DNA from: Pseudomonas putida
Lineage (GTDB): Bacteria; Pseudomonadota; Gammaproteobacteria; Pseudomonadales; Pseudomonadaceae
DNA length: 64,000 nucleotides
Direction of reading: 5' to 3'
Assembly: GCA_029953615.1 (NCBI GenBank)
Contig: CP124529.1
Span: forward strand, 2,012,998 to 2,076,997
The notes under the pieces are model-generated. The model saw only the letters and a list, made by a program, of their open reading frames with translations. It was not told the origin of the DNA and made no database searches. The stretch's first letter is position 1, and each line of letters opens with the position of its first letter. This document shows positions 1 through 9,770 of this stretch, piece by piece. A program made the translations under genes and the position numbers.

Positions 1-94
1 CTCTGTGGAAGTCCTCGGTGGCCTCGCGCCGTTGCGCCTCGAGGGCCGCATGGGCGTCTGGCTGAAGGACGCTTTTATCAGTTTGATGTTGCAT
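1..94 (-). CDS. Unknown protein, N-terminal fragment (window edge)
   Basis: An open frame runs from an ATG at 94 down to the window edge (31 codons, beginning MQHQTDKSVLQPDAHAAL). A GGAGAA sequence lies 5-10 bases upstream of the ATG, a good ribosome binding site, and codon use is typical of the chromosome. The visible part is hydrophilic and charged, with no signal peptide. It diverges from ilvD. Too little is present to name a family. The opposite-strand frame in this stretch has no ribosome binding site. Confidence 0.5.
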   Translation of the reverse strand, partial: MQHQTDKSVLQPDAHAALEAQRREATEDFHR

Positions 95-572
95 GAAGTT
101 CTCCAGGCGCCGGACCGGGCGCCCACAGACCTCAGCCTCGCGGACTCAAGCCTTCGGCAGCCCTGGCGGCGGCGCGCTCAGTGCCAGATAGCAGGTTCGT
201 GTGGAACCGGTAACTGGGAAGGTCCATTGAGGGATATCTCGTGAAACCGCACATGCGGCGGCGGGATAATAGAGGCTCTCTATGTGCCGGTCAGCCCCTT
301 CACTGGCGATTCAGAAGCGTCCTACAATCAACCGGTCATAAAGCCAAAACCACCGCCCAGACACATCGCCATTCCCTCGCCGCGCCAGCGGTGTAGAATC
401 GGCCTATTCATCGCCAGTCATCCCCGGCGGGTTTATGAGCTCTGCCCAAGCACGCGGCGATCCCGTCGCGGTCTTCGGCCCCATCCGTGCCAGTGGCAAC
501 CGGCCTGCGGTACAAAGGACAAGAAAGCTCACTCCCCTTTTTGTGACCTGATTAAGCCGCCAGGAGTGTTTC
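95..572. promoter_or_regulatory. Long intergenic region upstream of ilvD
   Basis: 478 bases separate the divergent edge gene from ilvD. A possible promoter toward ilvD is TAGAAT at 394-399 with a weak TTCCCT at 372-377 (16-base spacer). A short frame at 435-550 (MSSAQARGDPVAV...) could be a leader peptide, but it has no run of Val, Leu or Ile codons and no clear ribosome binding site, so attenuation is not supported. No REP element or obvious structured RNA was seen. Confidence 0.3.
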
Positions 573-2414
573 ATGCCTGATTATCGTTCCAAGACTTCCA
601 CCCAAGGCCGCAACATGGCCGGTGCCCGTGCCCTGTGGCGTGCCACCGGGATGAAGGACGAGGACTTCAAGAAACCGATCATCGCCATCGCCAACTCGTT
701 CACCCAGTTCGTCCCGGGCCACGTGCACCTGAAGGACCTGGGCCAGCTGGTCGCCCGCGAAATCGAACGCGCCGGTGGCGTGGCCAAGGAATTCAACACC
801 ATCGCGGTCGATGACGGCATCGCCATGGGCCACGACGGCATGCTGTACTCGCTGCCAAGCCGCGAGATCATCGCCGACGCCGTGGAGTACATGGTCAACG
901 CCCACTGCGCCGACGCCATCGTGTGCATCTCCAACTGCGACAAGATCACCCCTGGCATGCTGATGGCCGCCCTGCGCCTGAACATCCCGGTAATCTTCGT
1001 GTCCGGCGGCCCGATGGAAGCCGGCAAGACCAAGCTGGCCAGCCACGGCCTGGACCTGGTCGACGCCATGGTCATTGCCGCCGACTCCTCGGCGTCCGAC
1101 GAAAAAGTCGCCGAATACGAGCGCAGCGCCTGCCCGACCTGCGGTTCGTGCTCCGGCATGTTCACCGCCAACTCGATGAACTGCCTGACCGAAGCACTGG
1201 GCCTGGCCCTGCCGGGCAACGGTTCGACCCTGGCCACCCACGCCGACCGCGAGCAGTTGTTCCTTACCGCTGGCCGCACCATCGTCGAGCTGTGCAAGCG
1301 CTACTACGGCGAAAACGACGAGTCGGTATTGCCGCGCAACATCGCCAATTTCAAGGCGTTCGAGAACGCCATGATGCTCGACATCGCCATGGGCGGCTCG
1401 ACCAACACCATCCTGCACCTGCTGGCCGCCGCCCAGGAAGCCGAGGTGGCATTCGACCTGCGCGACATCGACCGCCTGTCGCGCAAGGTGCCGCAGCTGT
1501 GCAAGGTTGCGCCGAACATCCAGAAGTATCATATGGAAGACGTGCACCGTGCCGGCGGCATCTTCAGCATCCTCGGTTCGCTGGCCCGTGGCGGCCTGCT
1601 GCACACCGACCTGCCGACCGTACACAGCCGCAGCATGGAAGAAGCCATCGCCAAGTGGGACATCACCCAGACCGATGACGAAGCCGTACATACCTTCTTC
1701 AAGGCCGGCCCTGCCGGCATCCCGACCCAGACCGCGTTCAGCCAGTCGACCCGCTGGCCGAGCCTGGACCTGGACCGCGCCGAAGGCTGCATCCGCAGTG
1801 TCGAGCACGCCTACTCGCAAGAAGGCGGCCTGGCCGTGCTGTACGGCAACATCGCACTGGATGGCTGCGTGGTGAAAACCGCCGGTGTCGACGAGTCGAT
1901 CCTGGTGTTCGAAGGCACCGCGAAGATCTTCGAGAGCCAGGACAGCGCCGTACGCGGCATCCTCGCCGACGAAGTGAAGGCCGGCGACATCGTGATCATC
2001 CGCTACGAAGGCCCGAAAGGTGGCCCGGGCATGCAGGAAATGCTCTACCCGACCTCGTACCTGAAGTCCAAGGGCCTGGGCAAGGCCTGCGCCCTGCTCA
2101 CCGACGGTCGCTTCTCGGGCGGTACCTCGGGCCTGTCCATCGGCCACGCCTCGCCGGAAGCCGCTGCTGGCGGCGCCATCGGCCTGGTGCGCGACGGCGA
2201 CAAGGTGCTGATCGACATTCCGAATCGTTCGATCAACCTGCAGGTCAGCGACGCAGAGCTGGCCGAGCGCCGTGTCGAGCAGGACAAGAAGGGCTGGAAG
2301 CCAGCTGAAGTACGCCCACGCAAGGTGACCACCGCGCTGAAGGCCTACGCCCTGCTGGCGACCAGTGCCGACAAGGGTGCTGTGCGTAACAAGGCGATGC
2401 TGGAAGGGCTGTGA
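573..2414 (+). CDS. ilvD: Dihydroxy-acid dehydratase IlvD
   Basis: Catalyses the dehydration of 2,3-dihydroxy-isovalerate and 2,3-dihydroxy-3-methylvalerate, the third common step of valine/isoleucine synthesis (cytoplasm, Fe-S enzyme). The 613-residue length is standard. The signature CDKITPGM lies near residue 122, the cysteine cluster [10 protein letters not shown] near 187, and the C-terminal signature [15 protein letters not shown] near 511. AGGAG sits 7 bases before the ATG. It is a single-gene unit closed by a strong terminator. Long frames on the opposite strand here are shadows of its GC-rich codons. Confidence 0.97.
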   Translation: MPDYRSKTSTQGRNMAGARALWRATGMKDEDFKKPIIAIANSFTQFVPGHVHLKDLGQLVAREIERAGGVAKEFNTIAVDDGIAMGHDGMLYSLPSREIIADAVEYMVNAHCADAIVCISNCDKITPGMLMAALRLNIPVIFVSGGPMEAGKTKLASHGLDLVDAMVIAADSSASDEKVAEYERSACPTCGSCSGMFTANSMNCLTEALGLALPGNGSTLATHADREQLFLTAGRTIVELCKRYYGENDESVLPRNIANFKAFENAMMLDIAMGGSTNTILHLLAAAQEAEVAFDLRDIDRLSRKVPQLCKVAPNIQKYHMEDVHRAGGIFSILGSLARGGLLHTDLPTVHSRSMEEAIAKWDITQTDDEAVHTFFKAGPAGIPTQTAFSQSTRWPSLDLDRAEGCIRSVEHAYSQEGGLAVLYGNIALDGCVVKTAGVDESILVFEGTAKIFESQDSAVRGILADEVKAGDIVIIRYEGPKGGPGMQEMLYPTSYLKSKGLGKACALLTDGRFSGGTSGLSIGHASPEAAAGGAIGLVRDGDKVLIDIPNRSINLQVSDAELAERRVEQDKKGWKPAEVRPRKVTTALKAYALLATSADKGAVRNKAMLEGL

Positions 2415-2436
2415 GGCTCTTCTAGTGTGAAAGAAG

Positions 2437-2465
2437 AACCGGCGCCTTGAGCGCCGGTTTTTTTA
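2437..2465 (+). terminator. Rho-independent terminator of ilvD
   Basis: A 9-bp GC-rich stem (2437-2445 with 2451-2459) and a 5-base loop are followed by a T run, 23 bases after the ilvD stop. Confidence 0.9.
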
Positions 2466-2478
2466 TGGGCCTGTATCG

Positions 2479-2553
2479 GCCTCTTCGCGGGCGCGCCCGC
2501 TCCCACAGGTACGGCGCGAATCCCTGTGGGAGCGGGCGTGCCCGCGAAGAGGC
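2479..2553. repeat. REP pair (BIME), ilvD/pchP gap
   Basis: Two copies of the CTTCGCGGGC..GCCCGCTCCCACAGG unit in inverted orientation, separated by about 12 bases. It lies between the ends of the convergent genes ilvD and pchP. Confidence 0.9.
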
Positions 2554-2573
2554 CAGCACAGGCGCCACAAGGC

Positions 2574-3629
2574 TTACTGGATTTGCTCCGGCGTCACGAT
2601 CACCCAGTTCTTGTCCGCCGTCACCGGCAGCCCTTCCTTGGCCTGCGCCGCCGCATTCTTCGCAATCATCCCGTTCAGCTGGTCCATGTATTTGGCCTTG
2701 CGGTTTATCCACAGGTGGATGCCGCCTTTGCCCACATCCACGCCATGGAACTGCATGTAGCCATCGCTGGTCGGCGTATCGCCCCCTACCAATACCGGCT
2801 TCTTCCACTCATCGATATAGGTCAGGATCGCCGCCTGCTTACCCGCCATCCACGTGGCCGGGGTCCAAAGGTAAGGGGTCAGCTCCAGCCCCAGGTTGGC
2901 CTTGGCATCATAGTGCCCGGCACTGATCTGCTTGCGCGCTGTAGTCAGCTGGCCGCTGGCGCGGTCCTTCAGCAACAGGCTCACGCCAATCACGTTCTGC
3001 GGCTTCACGTTGTAACCGTACTTGGGGTCCGAGGCGACCATGCGCACCAGCTCCTCGGATGCGGCAGAAATCACGTAGACCTCGATGCCGTTCTCCATCA
3101 GCTTGTTGTACAGCTCCGCCTGCCCCTTGAAGACCTTCGGCGGCTGCACCTCGATGGCCTTGACCTGGTCACCTTCGTAGTAAGTGCTGGGGATCGGCTT
3201 GCCCGAAGCCATCATCTCATCCACCTGCACCTTCAGCTCTTGCAGCGTGAAGCCCGAAAATACCTGGGCTACCCATGGGTAGCAGACCATGTCGTCGACT
3301 TCACACAGCCGGTAGTAGTAGCTGAACAGGCTTTCCTTGTGCTCGGCGGTATCCTTGAACGGCATCAGCTTCAGCGACGGGTCGAGCTTGTCGCGGCTCA
3401 GCAGGCCCTTGTTTTCCATGAACGGCAGCAAGGCCTCTTCAAGGTCGTAACGGTAGCTGGTGTTGTCCATGTCGAACACTGCGTAGTTGCCCTTGTTGGC
3501 ATTGGCGGCAATCAGGGTGTCGAGTTGCTTGGCGGCCTCGGCCGGCCAGTGCTTGAGCTCGGTGGCGAAGGTTTCGATACTGAACAGCAGGGACAGGGCG
3601 ACAGCGACAGCTTTCGGAGCAGATTTCAT
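2574..3629 (-). CDS. pchP: HAD-family phosphorylcholine phosphatase, periplasmic
   Basis: A 351-residue HAD phosphatase with a cleavable signal peptide (about residues 1-22). HAD motif I, DMDNT, is near residue 53; a motif II Ser (VISAASEE) near 168; an acidic motif III ([10 protein letters not shown]) near 262. Length and the [25 protein letters not shown] stretch (only partly quoted here) match PchP of P. aeruginosa, which releases choline from phosphorylcholine in the periplasm. AGGAG lies about 9 bases before the ATG at 3629. Other HAD substrates cannot be excluded from sequence alone. Confidence 0.75.
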   Translation of the reverse strand: MKSAPKAVAVALSLLFSIETFATELKHWPAEAAKQLDTLIAANANKGNYAVFDMDNTSYRYDLEEALLPFMENKGLLSRDKLDPSLKLMPFKDTAEHKESLFSYYYRLCEVDDMVCYPWVAQVFSGFTLQELKVQVDEMMASGKPIPSTYYEGDQVKAIEVQPPKVFKGQAELYNKLMENGIEVYVISAASEELVRMVASDPKYGYNVKPQNVIGVSLLLKDRASGQLTTARKQISAGHYDAKANLGLELTPYLWTPATWMAGKQAAILTYIDEWKKPVLVGGDTPTSDGYMQFHGVDVGKGGIHLWINRKAKYMDQLNGMIAKNAAAQAKEGLPVTADKNWVIVTPEQIQ

Positions 3630-3873
3630 GTACGAATCTCCTGAAATGACCGGGAAACGCTAGTGCAACGAGCGTTGCCGACGGCCTTTCATAACGACCC
3701 TCATGCAGCCGTAAACGTCGCGTTCATTGCAATCCGCGACATGTCGTTATTCCATAAGCGACTATGCACATTCCATTTGGGTATAAATTCGTTTGTTTTC
3801 AGCCTGTTAGCATTTCCGTTCGCAATCGCTCACAGAGGCGATGCCTCTTCTGCTTTTTTCTGCTGGAGCTTCA

Positions 3874-5265
3874 ATGAACCTGCCGCTGTCCCTTAACCTG
3901 CTGGCGTTCCTGGCCCTGTTGCTGGGCCTGGCACAAACCCGCCGCACCGACTGGAGCCTGGCCAAGAAGGTGTTGCTGGGCCTGGTGCTGGGCGTTGTCT
4001 TCGGCCTGGTCCTGCACACGATCTATGGCGCTGGCCACCCCGTGCTCAAGGCCACCATCGCCTGGCTCGACCTGGTCGGCAACGGTTACGTCGGCCTGTT
4101 GCAGATGATCGTCATGCCGCTGATCTTCGCCTCGATCCTCAGTGCGGTGGCACGCCTGCACAATGCCTCGTCGCTCGGCCGCATCAGCGTGCTGAGCATC
4201 GGCACCCTGCTGCTGACCACCGCAATTGCCGCGTTGATCGGCATCGTCCTGACCAACCTGTTCGGCCTCAGCGCCGAAGGCCTGGTGGCTGGCGCCCAGG
4301 AAAGCGCACGCATGCAGGTTATCCACAGCGACTACGCCGGCAAGGTCGCCGACCTCAACATCCCGCAGCTGCTGCTGTCGTTCATCCCCAGCAACCCGGT
4401 GGGTGACCTGGCACGGGCCAAGCCGACCTCGATCATCAGCGTGGTGATCTTTGCCGTGTTCCTTGGCCTGGCCGCGCTGCAACTGATCAAGGACGATGCC
4501 GAGAAAGGCGAGCGCGCGCTGTCGGCCATCGACACCCTGCAGGCCTGGGTGATGCGCCTGGTGCGGGTGGTGATGAAGCTGACCCCGTATGGCGTGCTGG
4601 CGCTGATGACCAAGGTAGTGGCCAGCTCGAACATGGAAGATATCCTCAAGCTGGGCAGCTTCGTGGTGGTGTCGTACCTGGGCCTGGCGCTGATGTTCGT
4701 GGTGCACGGCGTGATCCTTGCCGCTACCGGCGTGAGCCCGTTGCGTTTCTTCCGCAAGGTGTGGCCGGTGCTGACCTTCGCCTTCACCAGCCGCTCCAGC
4801 GCCGCCAGCATTCCGCTGAACATCGAAGCGCAAACCCGCCGCCTGGGTGTGCCACAGTCGATTGCCAGCTTCAGCGCATCGTTCGGTACCACCATTGGCC
4901 AGAACGGCTGCGCCGGCCTCTATCCTGCCATGTTGGCGGTGATGGTGGCGCCGGCGGTGGGCATCGATACCTTCGATCCGCTGTGGATCGCCACCCTGGT
5001 GGCCATCGTCACCCTGAGTTCGGCCGGGGTTGCCGGCGTAGGTGGCGGTGCGACTTTCGCCGCGCTGATCGTGTTGCCGGCCATGGGCTTGCCGGTGGAA
5101 CTGGTGGCGTTGCTGATTTCGGTGGAGCCGCTGATCGACATGGGCCGTACGGCGTTGAACGTGAACGGCTCGATGACGGCGGGGGTGGTGACCAGCCAGC
5201 TGCTGAAAGAGACCGACAAACAAGTGCTGGCTGGCGATGAACATGCCGAGCTGAGCCATACCTGA
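3874..5265 (+). CDS. tcyP: L-cystine / dicarboxylate-amino acid:cation symporter (TcyP-like)
   Basis: A 463-residue inner-membrane symporter of the DAACS (SLC1-like) family. The N-terminal half ([29 protein letters not shown]) closely resembles the TcyP/YdjN cystine importer, and the C-terminal half has the [14 protein letters not shown] and [11 protein letters not shown] loops of the substrate site. The ATG at 3874 is chosen over the in-frame ATG at 3841 because GGAG lies 7 bases upstream and the length then equals the family length. A G/C hairpin at 5273-5294 follows the stop but lacks a T run. Cystine as substrate is inferred from subfamily resemblance. Confidence 0.8.
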   Translation: MNLPLSLNLLAFLALLLGLAQTRRTDWSLAKKVLLGLVLGVVFGLVLHTIYGAGHPVLKATIAWLDLVGNGYVGLLQMIVMPLIFASILSAVARLHNASSLGRISVLSIGTLLLTTAIAALIGIVLTNLFGLSAEGLVAGAQESARMQVIHSDYAGKVADLNIPQLLLSFIPSNPVGDLARAKPTSIISVVIFAVFLGLAALQLIKDDAEKGERALSAIDTLQAWVMRLVRVVMKLTPYGVLALMTKVVASSNMEDILKLGSFVVVSYLGLALMFVVHGVILAATGVSPLRFFRKVWPVLTFAFTSRSSAASIPLNIEAQTRRLGVPQSIASFSASFGTTIGQNGCAGLYPAMLAVMVAPAVGIDTFDPLWIATLVAIVTLSSAGVAGVGGGATFAALIVLPAMGLPVELVALLISVEPLIDMGRTALNVNGSMTAGVVTSQLLKETDKQVLAGDEHAELSHT

Positions 5266-5397
5266 TCAGAAAGGGGGGCGCTATGCGGCCCCCCAATATC
5301 CAGTAACGCAATGGCATGGGAAGCAAGCAATAGCTGGCTATTGGCGTTGCTATACTGCTAGCCGGGCTAGCGAATACGCCGATGGAAAGGAACCACC

Positions 5398-5619
5398 ATG
5401 CAGCAGTACGACATGACCCAGGCAGAAGCCGAAAAGATCCGAGTCGAGGTTGCCAAGATCCGCGTCGAAGTGGATAAGTTGATGGCCGAGACACGCAAGC
5501 TGAATGCTGAAGCCGGCAAAATGACTCGCGAAACCTTCTGGTACCCGGTGGCCATCGCCGTCGGTTTCGTCACCACGGTGGCTACTGTCACCGCATTGAT
5601 CATCAAGCTGCTCACCTGA
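5398..5619 (+). CDS. Small coiled-coil, single-pass membrane protein
   Basis: 73 residues: an N-terminal heptad-like charged helix (residues about 8-45, with repeats of KIRVEV and ETRKLNAEAGK) followed by one hydrophobic segment (about 49-70) ending in KLLT. AAGGA lies 9 bases before the ATG, and a TATACT -10-like box lies at 5349-5354. It stands alone between tcyP and folA. The helix-plus-anchor layout suggests a membrane-attached oligomer, but no named family is recognised. Confidence 0.65.
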   Translation: MQQYDMTQAEAEKIRVEVAKIRVEVDKLMAETRKLNAEAGKMTRETFWYPVAIAVGFVTTVATVTALIIKLLT

Positions 5620-5638
5620 GCGCCGGACCGGTCGGAAA

Positions 5639-5655
5639 GGGCTGCAAGGCAGCCC
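5639..5655 (-). terminator. Terminator-like hairpin between the small gene and folA
   Basis: A perfect 7-bp stem GGGCTGC/GCAGCCC with a 3-base loop. On the minus strand it is followed by TTTCC, fitting the end of folA. The T run is short. Confidence 0.5.
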
Positions 5656-5663
5656 CGGCAATC

Positions 5664-6179
5664 TCAAGCCCTGTCCCAGACCTCGAAGTGATACCCAGGC
5701 TTGCCTTCCTCAACCTGCGCCTCGCTCGACACCAGCTTCCACTGCCCCCGATCGAACTCCGGGAACCAGGCATCCCCCTCTGGCGACAACTCGACCCGCG
5801 TCAGGTACATGCGGCTGACCAACCCCTTCTCCAGCGCCTGTCCATACAGCTGTGCCCCGCCAATCAGCATCAGCTCGTCGGCGCCCTGCTCACGCGCCCA
5901 CTGCTCGGCACGCACCAGCGCCTCTTCCAGCGAGCCAAACACCTCGGCCCCCGCCAGTTCCAGCCCTGCCTGCCGGCTGACCACGATATTCAACCGCCCA
6001 GGCAGCGGCCTGCCCAGCGAGTCCCAGGTCTTGCGCCCCATGATGATCGGCTTGCCCAGGGTAGTGGCCTTGAAGTACTTGAAGTCCCCCGGCAGATGCC
6101 AGGGCATGGAATTGTCGATGCCGATCACGCGGTTCTCGGCGTGAGCCGCGATCAGGCTGAGGGGGAGTGATGTATTCAT
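5664..6179 (-). CDS. folA: Dihydrofolate reductase
   Basis: NADPH-dependent reduction of dihydrofolate to tetrahydrofolate. 171 residues with the family landmarks SLIAAHAENRVIGIDN, MPWHLPGDFKYFK and GRKTWDSLGRPLPGR; the acidic substrate-binding residue lies in the PGDFKYF segment. It diverges from the DUF2868 gene. thyA, which produces dihydrofolate, lies about 11 kb away. Confidence 0.96.
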   Translation of the reverse strand: MNTSLPLSLIAAHAENRVIGIDNSMPWHLPGDFKYFKATTLGKPIIMGRKTWDSLGRPLPGRLNIVVSRQAGLELAGAEVFGSLEEALVRAEQWAREQGADELMLIGGAQLYGQALEKGLVSRMYLTRVELSPEGDAWFPEFDRGQWKLVSSEAQVEEGKPGYHFEVWDRA

Positions 6180-6245
6180 GCCAGCGAGGATAGCATCGGG
6201 CGTGTGGGTTATGCTTCTGCCCTGACCTGTGCAATGGAAGACCTT

Positions 6246-7625
6246 GTGACCGCACCGACTTCACTGGACAAGCGCTGGCTCACCGAAGCGGTACGCCTGC
6301 GCGAGGAACATGCCGGCCCCCTGGAGGATCAGGAAGCCAACCGCCGCGCCCGCAAGGCAGGCGGTGACCTGGCGGCCCGCATCGAAACCCGTGCCCTGTT
6401 CCTGGCCGAACGCGACGGTATCAGCACCGCCCTGCGCCACTGGAAGCAGGGCGCACGCCTGGCGCTGCTGGCCTTGCTGCTGCTGGCCGTGCTCAGCGGT
6501 GCCGGGATGGCACTGGCCGCCCTGGGCGACGGACAACGCCCGGTGAATGTGTTTTGGGCCCTGGGCAGCCTGCTCGGGCTGAACCTGCTGATGCTGCTGG
6601 GCTGGGCCATCGGCTTTGCCCTGAGCGGCGAGCATGGCGCGGGGCTGGGCCGCCTGTGGTTGTGGCTGAGCGAACGCTTCGCCCGTGATGCCAAGGCCGC
6701 GCACCTGGCGCCGGCGCTGCTGGTGCTGCTGCAACGCCAGCGCCTCAACCGCTGGTTGCTCGGCCTGCTGGTGCATGGCCTGTGGCTGCTGGCGATGATC
6801 ACCGCGCTGGGCATGCTACTGGCCTTGTTGGCGACCCGGCGCTATGGCTTTGTCTGGGAAACCACCCTGCTCGCCGCCGACCCGTTCATCCACCTGACCC
6901 GGGCCTTGGGCGCGCTGCCCTCGTTACTGGGCTTCACGGTACCCGACGAGGCCATGATCCGCGCCAGCGGCGTCAGCCAGCCGGCCCTGGACTTGGCACG
7001 CCAGGCCTGGGCCAGCTGGCTGCTTGGCGTGGTGCTGGTGTACGGCCTGCTGCCGCGCCTGCTGTTGGCCGGGCTGTGCCTGTGGCGCTGGCGCCAGGGC
7101 CACCAACGCCTGGTGCTGGACCTCAGCCTGCCCGGCTATGCGCAACTGCGCGAAGCGCTGATGCCGCGCAGCGAACGCATCGGCGTGCAGGATGCCGCGC
7201 CCGAAGCCTTGCCACAGTTTGCCGCTGGCCAGCTGGAAAGCGGCAGCAGCGGTGCCCTGCTGGTCGGCCTGGAGCTGGACGACCAGCATCCCTGGCCACC
7301 CGCCCTGCCGAAAAGCGTGACCAGTGCCGGCGTGCTCGACAGCCGCGAATCGCGCAACCGCCTGCTCGAACAGCTCAGCCGGTTCCCCCCCGCACGCCTG
7401 GCCATCGCCTGCGACCCGCGCCGCTCGCCCGACCGCGGCAGCCTGGCGCTGCTCGCCGAACTGGCACGCAACGCCGGTGCGACCCGCATCTGGCTGCTGC
7501 AGGCCGCACCAGGCGAGGCCCTGGACGCCCAACGCCTGGGCGACTGGCACGAAGCCCTCGACCGCCTTGGCCTGGTGCATGCCGAGACCTCGCCGCTGAC
7601 CTGGCTGGAGCATGGTCATGACTGA
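6246..7625 (+). CDS. DUF2868 integral membrane protein
   Basis: About 459 residues. The N-terminal soluble part (KRWLTEAVRLREEHAGPLEDQEANRRARKAGGDL) is typical of DUF2868. Hydrophobic segments follow near residues 65-90, 100-125, 165-205 and 255-280, then a soluble C-terminal domain of about 170 residues. A GTG start at 6246 is chosen because GGAAG lies just upstream; the ATG at 6234 has no ribosome binding site. It overlaps the next gene by 8 bases, so the two are translationally coupled. The biochemical role is unknown. Confidence 0.8.
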   Translation: MTAPTSLDKRWLTEAVRLREEHAGPLEDQEANRRARKAGGDLAARIETRALFLAERDGISTALRHWKQGARLALLALLLLAVLSGAGMALAALGDGQRPVNVFWALGSLLGLNLLMLLGWAIGFALSGEHGAGLGRLWLWLSERFARDAKAAHLAPALLVLLQRQRLNRWLLGLLVHGLWLLAMITALGMLLALLATRRYGFVWETTLLAADPFIHLTRALGALPSLLGFTVPDEAMIRASGVSQPALDLARQAWASWLLGVVLVYGLLPRLLLAGLCLWRWRQGHQRLVLDLSLPGYAQLREALMPRSERIGVQDAAPEALPQFAAGQLESGSSGALLVGLELDDQHPWPPALPKSVTSAGVLDSRESRNRLLEQLSRFPPARLAIACDPRRSPDRGSLALLAELARNAGATRIWLLQAAPGEALDAQRLGDWHEALDRLGLVHAETSPLTWLEHGHD

Positions 7626-8982
7626 GCCACTGAAACTGGCCGTGGTCGGCCACACCAACGTCGGCAAGACTTCGCTGCTGCGCACCTTGACCCGCGACGT
7701 AGGCTTTGGCGAAGTTTCCCACCGCCCCAGCACCACCCGTCATGTGGAAGGTGCGCGGCTGTCGGTGGACGGTGAACCCTTGCTCGAGCTGTACGACACT
7801 CCGGGCCTGGAAGACGCCATCGCCCTGCTCGACTACCTCGAACGCCTGGAACGCCCGGGCGAGCGCCTTGACGGCCCGGCCCGCCTCGAGCGCTTTCTGC
7901 AAGGCAGCGAGGCACGCCAGCGTTTCGAGCAGGAGGCCAAAGTGCTGCGCCAGTTGCTGGCCAGCAATGCCGGCTTGTATGTGATCGACGCCCGCGAACC
8001 GGTGCTGGCCAAATACCGCGACGAACTGGAAGTGCTGGCCAGCTGCGGCAAGCCGCTGCTGCCGGTGCTCAATTTCGTCGCCAGCCATCAGCACCGCGAA
8101 CCGCAATGGCGTGAAGCCCTTGCCAGGCTTGGGCTTCACGCGTTGGTGCGGTTCGACAGCGTGGCCCCACCAGAGGATGGCGAGCGCCGTTTGTACGAAA
8201 GCCTGGCCCTGCTGTTGGAAGACGCCCGCCCGGCCCTGCAGCGGTTGATCGATGACCAGCAGGCACAGCGCCTGGCACGCCGGCACAGCGGCAAACGCCT
8301 GATTGCCGAGCTGCTGCTGGACTGCGCCGCATGCCGGCGCAGCGTCGAGGCCGACCCGGCTGCCGAAGCCCGGGCCATCGAGGCCTTGCGCCAGGAGGTG
8401 CGCCAGCGCGAACAGCGCTGCGTCGAGGCACTGCTCAAGCTGTATGCCTTCCGCCGCGAGGACGCCCATGCCAGCGACCTGCCGCTGCTGGATGGCCGTT
8501 GGGGCGATGACCTGTTCAATCCCGAAACCTTGAAGCTGCTGGGCGTGCGCTTGGGCAGTGGTGTGGCCGCCGGTGCCGCGGCGGGTGCCGGGGTGGACCT
8601 GCTGGTCGGTGGCCTGACACTGGGGGCTGCCGCCCTGGCCGGGGCGATTGCCGGTGGCGCGCTGCAGACGGCGCGCAACTATGGTTCACGCTTGATGGGC
8701 AAGCTCAAGGGCAAGCGCGAGCTGACGGTGGACGATACGGTGTTGCGCTTGTTGGCCTTGCGTCAGCAGCAGTTGATGGTGGCGCTGGAAAACCGCGGGC
8801 ATGCGGCGCAGGACAGCATTCGGCTGGGGGAACTGGATGAGAAGGCCTGGCGGGAGGGCAAGTTGCCGGAGGCGCTGGTGAAGGCGAGGGCGCATCCGCA
8901 GTGGTCCACGTTGAACCCTGGGGCGAAGCTTAACCAGGCTGAGCGGCAGGAGCAGCTGGAGGCGCTGGTTTCACAGTTTTGA
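7618..8982 (+). CDS. DUF3482 GTPase-domain membrane-associated protein
   Basis: About 454 residues. The N-terminal Era/Obg-like GTPase domain has G1 GHTNVGKTS and G3 DTPG; LNFVAS near residue 143 sits where the NKxD base-specificity motif should be and does not match it. A long helical middle region precedes a glycine/alanine-rich hydrophobic stretch near residues 315-350, probably membrane-inserting. The ATG at 7618 is preferred over 7612 because GGAG then lies 9 bases upstream. It is coupled to the DUF2868 gene, so the pair probably works as a GTPase acting on a membrane partner. Function unknown. Confidence 0.82.
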   Translation: MTEPLKLAVVGHTNVGKTSLLRTLTRDVGFGEVSHRPSTTRHVEGARLSVDGEPLLELYDTPGLEDAIALLDYLERLERPGERLDGPARLERFLQGSEARQRFEQEAKVLRQLLASNAGLYVIDAREPVLAKYRDELEVLASCGKPLLPVLNFVASHQHREPQWREALARLGLHALVRFDSVAPPEDGERRLYESLALLLEDARPALQRLIDDQQAQRLARRHSGKRLIAELLLDCAACRRSVEADPAAEARAIEALRQEVRQREQRCVEALLKLYAFRREDAHASDLPLLDGRWGDDLFNPETLKLLGVRLGSGVAAGAAAGAGVDLLVGGLTLGAAALAGAIAGGALQTARNYGSRLMGKLKGKRELTVDDTVLRLLALRQQQLMVALENRGHAAQDSIRLGELDEKAWREGKLPEALVKARAHPQWSTLNPGAKLNQAERQEQLEALVSQF

Positions 8983-8995
8983 GTGGGCAGGCCTG

Positions 8996-9088
8996 GCCTC
9001 TTCGCGGGCTTGCCCGCTCCCACAGGTATCTCACATTCCTTGAGATATGCACTATTCCTGTGGGAGCGGGTTTACCCGCGAAGAGGCC
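8996..9088. repeat. REP pair (BIME)
   Basis: Inverted REP units of the GCGGGC...CCCACAGG family, about 30 bases apart. It lies between the ends of the convergent DUF3482 and HD oxygenase genes. Confidence 0.9.
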
Positions 9089-9107
9089 GGCACAGGCCGC
9101 CCATCTC

Positions 9108-9659
9108 TCAAAGCAGTGCCAAAGCCCTCTGCTTCAACCCACCCAGATCAACCACCGGCACCCCAATCTCCTTGGCCATTTCATCCCACTCCCTCATCCG
9201 CAAGCTCACCTCGAACAGCGGATCCCGCTCGAACACATCCGCCTCGTCCTTGCTCATCACGCCCCCCTGATACTCCAAGGTCCGCCGGCTCGCTTCACTC
9301 AACCGCTGGTAATACCCAGGCTGGCGCAAAGTCAGGTAGCGCTTGGCCTCCACGTGATACTGCACCAGCCGCGCCATGCGTTCGCCGAAGCCACAGCGGC
9401 GTAAGTACTCGGCGCCGATGCGCTCATGGCTGACCACGCCATAGCCGCCCATGCTGGCGTCACCGCCGCACAGATGGCCGATGTCGTGGAAGAACGCCGC
9501 CAGCACCACTTCGTCGTCGAAGCCTTCAGCCATGGCCAGTTGCGCGGCCTGGGACATGTGTTCAAGCTGGGTGATGGCTTCGCCGATGTAGTCATCACTG
9601 CCGTGGCGTTCGTACAGCGCGAAGGTGCTGTCAATGATCTGGGCTGGGGTGGGCATCAT
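9108..9659 (-). CDS. phnZ: PhnZ-type HD-domain diiron oxygenase (phosphonate degradation)
   Basis: 183 residues of the HD-domain family found in phosphonate-degradation operons. PhnZ uses a mixed-valent diiron centre and O2 to split (1-hydroxy-2-aminoethyl)phosphonate to glycine and phosphate. Residues corresponding to its reported ligands and substrate contacts are present: Y24, E27, H34, H58-D59, H62, H78, H102, K106 and D159 (numbered from the ATG at 9659; PhnZ numbering recalled, not looked up). AGGAG precedes this ATG; a longer frame starting inside a repeat is rejected. Its neighbour is a 2-aminoethylphosphonate-type transporter, but no PhnY hydroxylase gene is nearby. Confidence 0.8.
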   Translation of the reverse strand: MMPTPAQIIDSTFALYERHGSDDYIGEAITQLEHMSQAAQLAMAEGFDDEVVLAAFFHDIGHLCGGDASMGGYGVVSHERIGAEYLRRCGFGERMARLVQYHVEAKRYLTLRQPGYYQRLSEASRRTLEYQGGVMSKDEADVFERDPLFEVSLRMREWDEMAKEIGVPVVDLGGLKQRALALL

Positions 9660-9686
9660 CGTCTTCTCCTGGCTTGTTTTGGTGGT

Positions 9687-9763
9687 GGCTTCTTCGCAGC
9701 ACAAGGCTGCTCCTACAGGTTGTCGCCGCCCCGTAGGAGCAGCCTTGTGCTGCGAAGAGGCCG
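9687..9763. repeat. Repeat pair, GTAGGAGC-type family
   Basis: An inverted pair of a second repeat family (CTTCGCAGCACAAGGCTGC, then TCCTACAGG), in the gap between the binding-protein gene and phnZ. It differs from the CCCACAGG REP family in stem and loop. Confidence 0.85.
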
Positions 9764-9770
9764 GTGCAGG

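Noticed and set aside
435..550. Possible ilvD leader peptide
   Set aside because: No run of branched-chain codons, no clear ribosome binding site and no terminator/antiterminator pair was found.
552..2147. 531-residue open frame opposite ilvD
   Set aside because: Antisense shadow of GC-rich ilvD codons; it has no ribosome binding site or family motif.
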